A DNA stretch of 64,000 nucleotides, taken from Clavibacter michiganensis subsp. tessellarius (GTDB taxonomy: Bacteria; Actinomycetota; Actinomycetes; Actinomycetales; Microbacteriaceae). The translations under genes were made by a program, and so were the position numbers. The notes beneath the pieces were generated by a model. It was not told the DNA's origin. It did no database searches and worked only from the letters and a program-made list of their open reading frames with translations. How positions within the stretch are numbered: position 1 is the stretch's first letter; each line of letters opens with the position of its first letter. The stretch lies in contig NZ_CP040788.1 in NCBI RefSeq assembly GCF_021922985.1, positions 1,116,001 through 1,180,000 of the forward strand. Reading direction: 5' to 3'. This document shows positions 58,441-64,000 of this stretch, one piece after another.

Positions 58441-59049
58441 CTAGCGCCGACCCCGCTGCGCACGCTCGGCGGCGAGCCACGCCGCCTGGGCCGCGGTGGG
58501 GCCCGAGGCTCCGGGGACGGCGGGCGCCGCGGCGCGGGAGGCGGGTGCGGGAGTCCCCGCGATGCCCGCACGCGAGAGGCCCGCCCGCCAGCCGGCGCAG
58601 ATGGCGAGCGCCAGGGCGTCCGACGCGTCGGCGGGCGTCGGCAGCTCGTCGAGGCCGAGGATGCGCGCGACCATGGTCGCGACCTGCTTCTTGTCGGCCT
58701 GCCCGTAGCCCGTGACCGCGGCCTTGACCTCGCTCGGCGTGTGCATCGCGACGTCCAGTCCGCGGCGGGCCGCACCGGCCAGGGCGACGCCCGTGATCTG
58801 CGCGACGCCCATCACGGTGGACAGGTTGTCCTGCGCGAACACGCGCTCGATGGCGACGACGGCGGGCCCGTGGCGCGCCACGAGCTCGTCGATGCCGTCC
58901 CCGACGGCGAGCAGCCGGTGGTGCAGCTCGTCGGTCGGGCTGGTCCGCACGACCTGCACGTCGACGATGCGCGCCGAGCGGTCCGCGAACACGTCGACCA
59001 CGCCCACGCCGCAGCGCGTCAGGCCGGGGTCGATCCCGAGGATCCGCAC
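58441..59049 (-). CDS. ruvC: Crossover junction endodeoxyribonuclease RuvC
   Basis: RuvC cuts Holliday junctions. The 202-residue protein has all four catalytic acids: Asp7 ([10 protein letters not shown]), Glu68 (AIERVF), Asp141 and Asp144 ([10 protein letters not shown]). The last 40 residues are an A-, P- and G-rich tail not usual in E. coli RuvC. It starts with GTG 59049, 51 nt after yebC. Confidence 0.96.
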   Translation of the reverse strand: MRILGIDPGLTRCGVGVVDVFADRSARIVDVQVVRTSPTDELHHRLLAVGDGIDELVARHGPAVVAIERVFAQDNLSTVMGVAQITGVALAGAARRGLDVAMHTPSEVKAAVTGYGQADKKQVATMVARILGLDELPTPADASDALALAICAGWRAGLSRAGIAGTPAPASRAAAPAVPGASGPTAAQAAWLAAERAQRGRR

Positions 59050-59100
59050 GTGCGGCCCGACGCCCCCCGTGCCGCTCCCCCGCGCCCCGGCGATGGGGGC

Positions 59101-59868
59101 CTACTCCTCGTCGTCGTCGTCGAGCGCGGCCTGCACGTCGGCGGGCACGTCGCTGTTGATGTAGATGTTCTGGACGTCGTCCAGGTCCTCCATGGCGTCG
59201 ACGAGCTTGTTGACCTTGCGCGCGGTCTCGAGGTCGACCTCGACCTTCACCTGCGGCACGAACTCCACGTCGGCGGAGTCGTAGTCGATGCCGGCCGCCT
59301 GGAGAGCCTGGCGCACGGCGACCATGTCGGACGGCTCGCACTGGATCTCGAACACCTCGCCGTGGTCGGTGACGTCCTCGGCGCCCGCGTCGAGGACGGC
59401 CGCGAGCACGTCGTCCTCGGTGGGGGTCTCCGCGTGCGGCACCGCGAGGACGCCCTTGCGGTGGAAGTTGTAGGCGACGCTGCCCGGGTCGGCCATGGTG
59501 CCGCCGTTGCGGCTCATCGCCGTGCGGACCTCGGCGGCGGCGCGGTTCTTGTTGTCCGTGAGGCACTCCACGAGCATCGCGACGCCGTTGGCGGCGTACC
59601 CCTCGTACATGATCGTCTGGTAGTCGACGACCTCGCCGAGGAGGCCGGCGCCGCGCTTGACGGCGCGGTCGATGTTGTCGTTCGGGACGCTGGTCTTCTT
59701 GGCCTTCTGCACCGCGTCGACGAGCGTCGGGTTGCCGGACATGTCGGCGCCGCCGATCTTAGCCGCGACCTCGATGTTCTTGATCAGCTTCGCGAACGAC
59801 TTGGCGCGACGCGAGTCGATGATCGCCTTCTTGTGCTTCGTGGTCGCCCACTTGGAATGTCCGGACAC
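59101..59868 (-). CDS. yebC: YebC/PmpR family protein (translation or DNA-binding factor)
   Basis: This 255-residue protein has the family start [22 protein letters not shown] (key residues GHSKW and KHKK) and [12 protein letters not shown]. YebC proteins were described as DNA-binding regulators and more recently as factors helping ribosomes on difficult sequences; which applies here is unknown. The acidic tail ends DDDDEE. GTG 59868 is preceded by AAGGAG. A TTGACA lies about 30 nt upstream but lacks a fitting -10. It is placed before ruvC, as in many bacteria. Confidence 0.94.
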   Translation of the reverse strand: MSGHSKWATTKHKKAIIDSRRAKSFAKLIKNIEVAAKIGGADMSGNPTLVDAVQKAKKTSVPNDNIDRAVKRGAGLLGEVVDYQTIMYEGYAANGVAMLVECLTDNKNRAAAEVRTAMSRNGGTMADPGSVAYNFHRKGVLAVPHAETPTEDDVLAAVLDAGAEDVTDHGEVFEIQCEPSDMVAVRQALQAAGIDYDSADVEFVPQVKVEVDLETARKVNKLVDAMEDLDDVQNIYINSDVPADVQAALDDDDEE

Positions 59869-59945
59869 GGGTGGTTCTCCTTACGCGGCGTCTGCTCGCT
59901 GTCAATGATGGACCATCGGGCGGCCGCGCCGAGGACCTGAGGAGG

Positions 59946-60575
59946 TCAGAGGGTGCGGCCGGACTCCTCGACCATGTCGAGGAAGAGGCGGTGGAAGCGG
60001 AGGTCGCCCGTGACCTCCGGGTGGAACGAGGTGCCGAGCAGCGCGCCCTGCCGCACGGCGACCACGCGGCCGTCGTCGAGCGACGCGAGCGCCGACGCGG
60101 CCGGGCCGACCGACGCCACCACGGGCGCGCGGATGAAGACGGCGTGCACGGGCGGGTCCCCCAGGGCGGGCACGTCGAGGTCGACCTCGAACGACGCCGT
60201 CTGGGATCCGAACGCGTTGCGCCGCACGGAGACGTCGAGGCCGCCGATGCTCCGCTGGTCGTGGATAGCGTCGACGATCTCGTCGGCCAGCATGATGAGG
60301 CCCGCGCACGTGCCGTACACGGGCAGGCCGTCGTCGATCGCCGCGCGGAGCGGATCCGCGATCCCGAACTGCCGCGACAGCTTGTCCATCACGGTCGACT
60401 CGCCGCCCGGGATCACCAGGCCGTTCAGCCCCGGCAGGTCCTTCGGCTGGCGGACGCGCCGCGTCCGTGCGCCGAACCCCTCGAGCACGCGCACGTGCTC
60501 GCGGACGTCGCCCTGCAGCGCGAGGACGCCGACGAGCGGGCCGTCGCCGAGAGGCGCCGCCGTGCTACCAGCCAC
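59946..60575 (-). CDS. pdxT: Pyridoxal 5'-phosphate synthase glutaminase subunit
   Basis: PdxT supplies ammonia to PdxS for vitamin B6 synthesis. The 209-residue class I amidotransferase has [16 protein letters not shown], the GGES loop, nucleophile Cys90 (YGTCAGLI), and the His-Glu pair in [14 protein letters not shown] 60575 overlaps the pdxS stop by 11 nt. Confidence 0.97.
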   Translation of the reverse strand: MAGSTAAPLGDGPLVGVLALQGDVREHVRVLEGFGARTRRVRQPKDLPGLNGLVIPGGESTVMDKLSRQFGIADPLRAAIDDGLPVYGTCAGLIMLADEIVDAIHDQRSIGGLDVSVRRNAFGSQTASFEVDLDVPALGDPPVHAVFIRAPVVASVGPAASALASLDDGRVVAVRQGALLGTSFHPEVTGDLRFHRLFLDMVEESGRTL

Positions 60576-61467
60576 GCTCGGCGAGGCGGTGCGGCGCGGG
60601 GACGTCGGCGACGTTGATGCCGACCATGGCCTCGCCCAGCCCGCGGGACGCCTGGGCGATCGCGTCGGGGTCCTGGTACAGCGCGGTGGCCGTGACGACG
60701 GCCTTCGCGCGGGCGACCGGGTTGCCGGACTTGAAGATGCCGGATCCGACGAACACGCCGTCGGCGCCGAGCTGCATCATCATCGCCGCGTCCGCCGGGG
60801 TGGCCACGCCGCCCGCGGTGAAGAGCACGACGGGGAGCTGGCCGGTCTGCGCGACCTCGAGCACGAGGTCGTACGGCGCCTGCAGCTCCTTGGCGGCGAC
60901 GTAGATCTCGTCGTGCGTGAGGGCGCTGAGCGCGCGGATCTCGGACTTGATGGTGCGGATGTGCTTGGTGGCCTCGGAGACGTCGCCCGTGCCGGCCTCG
61001 CCCTTGGAGCGGATCATGGCCGCGCCCTCGGTGATGCGTCGGAGCGCCTCGCCGAGCGTGGTGGCCCCGCAGACGAAGGGGACGGTGAAGCCCCACTTGT
61101 CGATGTGGTTCACGTAGTCGGCGGGGCTCAGCACCTCGGACTCGTCGATGTAGTCGACCTCGAGGGACTGCAGGACCTGCGCCTCGACGAAGTGGCCGAT
61201 GCGGGCCTTCGCCATGACGGGGATGGAGACCTCGGCCTTGATCTGGTCGATGAGGTCGGGATCGCTCATGCGGGCGACGCCGCCCTGCGAGCGGATGTCG
61301 GCGGGCACGCGCTCGAGCGCCATGACGGCGACCGCTCCCGCGTCCTCCGCGATGCGCGCCTGCTCGGCGTTGACGACGTCCATGATGACGCCGCCCTTGA
61401 GCATCTCCGCGAGTCCGCGCTTGACGCGGCTCGAGCCGACCTGTCCGGGGGTGTTGGTGTCAGTCAT
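60565..61467 (-). CDS. pdxS: Pyridoxal 5'-phosphate synthase lyase subunit
   Basis: PdxS builds PLP from ribose 5-phosphate, glyceraldehyde 3-phosphate and ammonia. The 300-residue barrel has Asp30 (IMDVVN), the two active lysines Lys87 (MAKARIGH) and Lys155 (RSKGEAGTG), as in Bacillus Lys81 and Lys149. ATG 61467 is preceded by AGGGA at 7 nt. It lies 13 nt after the HIT gene. Its product serves TrpB and other PLP enzymes in the window. Confidence 0.98.
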   Translation of the reverse strand: MTDTNTPGQVGSSRVKRGLAEMLKGGVIMDVVNAEQARIAEDAGAVAVMALERVPADIRSQGGVARMSDPDLIDQIKAEVSIPVMAKARIGHFVEAQVLQSLEVDYIDESEVLSPADYVNHIDKWGFTVPFVCGATTLGEALRRITEGAAMIRSKGEAGTGDVSEATKHIRTIKSEIRALSALTHDEIYVAAKELQAPYDLVLEVAQTGQLPVVLFTAGGVATPADAAMMMQLGADGVFVGSGIFKSGNPVARAKAVVTATALYQDPDAIAQASRGLGEAMVGINVADVPAPHRLAERGW

Positions 61468-61480
61468 TGTGATCCCTATC

Positions 61481-62067
61481 CTATTCGCCCGCAGGGGCGG
61501 GCCAGGCTGCGGCGATGGATGCGCGCACGTCGCCCAGCAGCTGCGGCAGCGCCTTGGTCTTGGCGATGATCGGCAGGAAGTTCGCGTCCTGCCCCCATCG
61601 CGGCACGATGTGCTGGTGCAGGTGCTCGGCGATGCCGGCGCCCGCGACCTGCCCCTGGTTCATGCCGATGTTGTAGCCGTCGTTCCGCGACACCTCGCGC
61701 ACGACCCGCATCGCGGTCTGCGTGAGCGACCCGATCTCGGCGACCTCCTCGGGGCTCGCGAGGTCGTACGTCGCGATGTGGCGGTACGGGCAGACGAGCA
61801 GGTGCCCGCTGTTGTACGGGAAGAGGTTCAGCAGCACGAAGGCGTGCTCGCCGCGCGCCACGATGAGCGCGTCCTCGTCCGACATCGACGGGGCGATGCA
61901 GAACGGGCACTCGTCCCGGTCCGGCTGCTGCCCCTTCTGGATGTAGACCATGCGGTGCGGTGTCCACAGCCGCTGGAACTCGTCCGGCACGCCGGCGAGG
62001 TGGCCCGGGTCGTCGACGCGGGCGCCGGTGGACTCGTCCTCTCCCCCGGACTCGTGGTCCGACAGGG

Positions 62068-62080
<13 letters not shown>
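61481..62080 (-). CDS. HIT domain protein
   Basis: This 199-residue HIT-family protein has CPFC at 58-61 and the histidine triad H-L-H-Q-H at 153-157 ([11 protein letters not shown]). HIT enzymes are nucleotide hydrolases or phosphorylases; this subgroup near thrS is often annotated as AP4A phosphorylase-like. ATG 62080 overlaps the thrS stop by 13 nt. Confidence 0.93.

Positions 62081-64000
<1,920 letters not shown>

Noticed and set aside
59900..59905. A perfect TTGACA upstream of yebC as a -35 box
   Set aside because: The only hexamer at a fitting distance, TAAGGA, is part of the yebC SD, so a normal promoter is unlikely; kept only as a remark.

Overview
The window is a continuous piece of the chromosome of a high-GC actinobacterium. 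The GC content, the frequent GTG starts, the HGxxPAAW and Trp-associated membrane genes inside the trp operon, the pyr-gmk-rpoZ-coaBC-metK-priA order and the type C- (cysteine-free) S4 protein all point to Microbacteriaceae. Clavibacter is my best guess, from remembered gene order and not from a search. About 60 genes are packed with almost no free space: all but three lie on the minus strand, and the largest gap without a gene is about 250 bp, upstream of rpsD. I saw no rRNA or tRNA gene, CRISPR array, insertion sequence, phage gene or attachment site.

Layout, from low to high coordinates (transcription runs mostly from high to low). 1-10683: amino-acid biosynthesis, transcribed as hisE-hisG-hisF-hisI-trpE-trpM-HGxxPAAW-trpC-trpB-trpA-lgt-gltB, with 1- or 4-nt stop/start overlaps joining his to trp. 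10795-20417: translation, methyl-group and cofactor genes, transcribed as (gmk)-rpoZ-coaBC-metK-priA-fmt-rsmB-rpe-FKBP. 19509-29239: an eight-gene pyrimidine operon, pyrR-pyrB-pyrC-(membrane protein)-carA-carB-pyrF-gmk, in which every junction overlaps and the leader carries a PyrR-type RNA loop. Its last gene is a guanylate kinase with an N-terminal domain like actinobacterial integration host factor. 29353-34311: a block of acetyl-CoA synthetase and an SsuBAC-type ABC transporter, sitting between nusB and pyrR, which are near neighbours in other actinobacteria. 34437-40572: aromatic (shikimate) genes followed by efp and nusB. 40565-46388: rpsD, a small membrane protein, alaS, ruvX, mltG and then aroE. 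46636-50598: rarA on the minus strand, then the only three plus-strand genes (a small membrane protein, a DUF349 protein and an AbiEi-like protein). 50585-56617: the stringent-response enzyme RelA/SpoT, then rhodanese, secF, secD and yajC. 56694-64000: ruvB, ruvA, ruvC, yebC, pdxT, pdxS, a HIT protein and the 3' part of thrS.

Taken together this is core metabolism: shikimate to chorismate (aro genes) to tryptophan (trp genes), histidine, de novo pyrimidines, vitamin B6, CoA and S-adenosylmethionine, plus the Sec translocon accessory complex, Holliday-junction processing and tRNA charging. No new defence or mobile system is visible. The most unusual points are a mIHF-like/guanylate-kinase fusion, a 71-bp tandem duplication at the fmt/rsmB junction that creates a 24-codon relay ORF, a series of TANNNT-N6/7-start arrangements suggesting leaderless mRNAs, and a relA promoter embedded in an inverted repeat.
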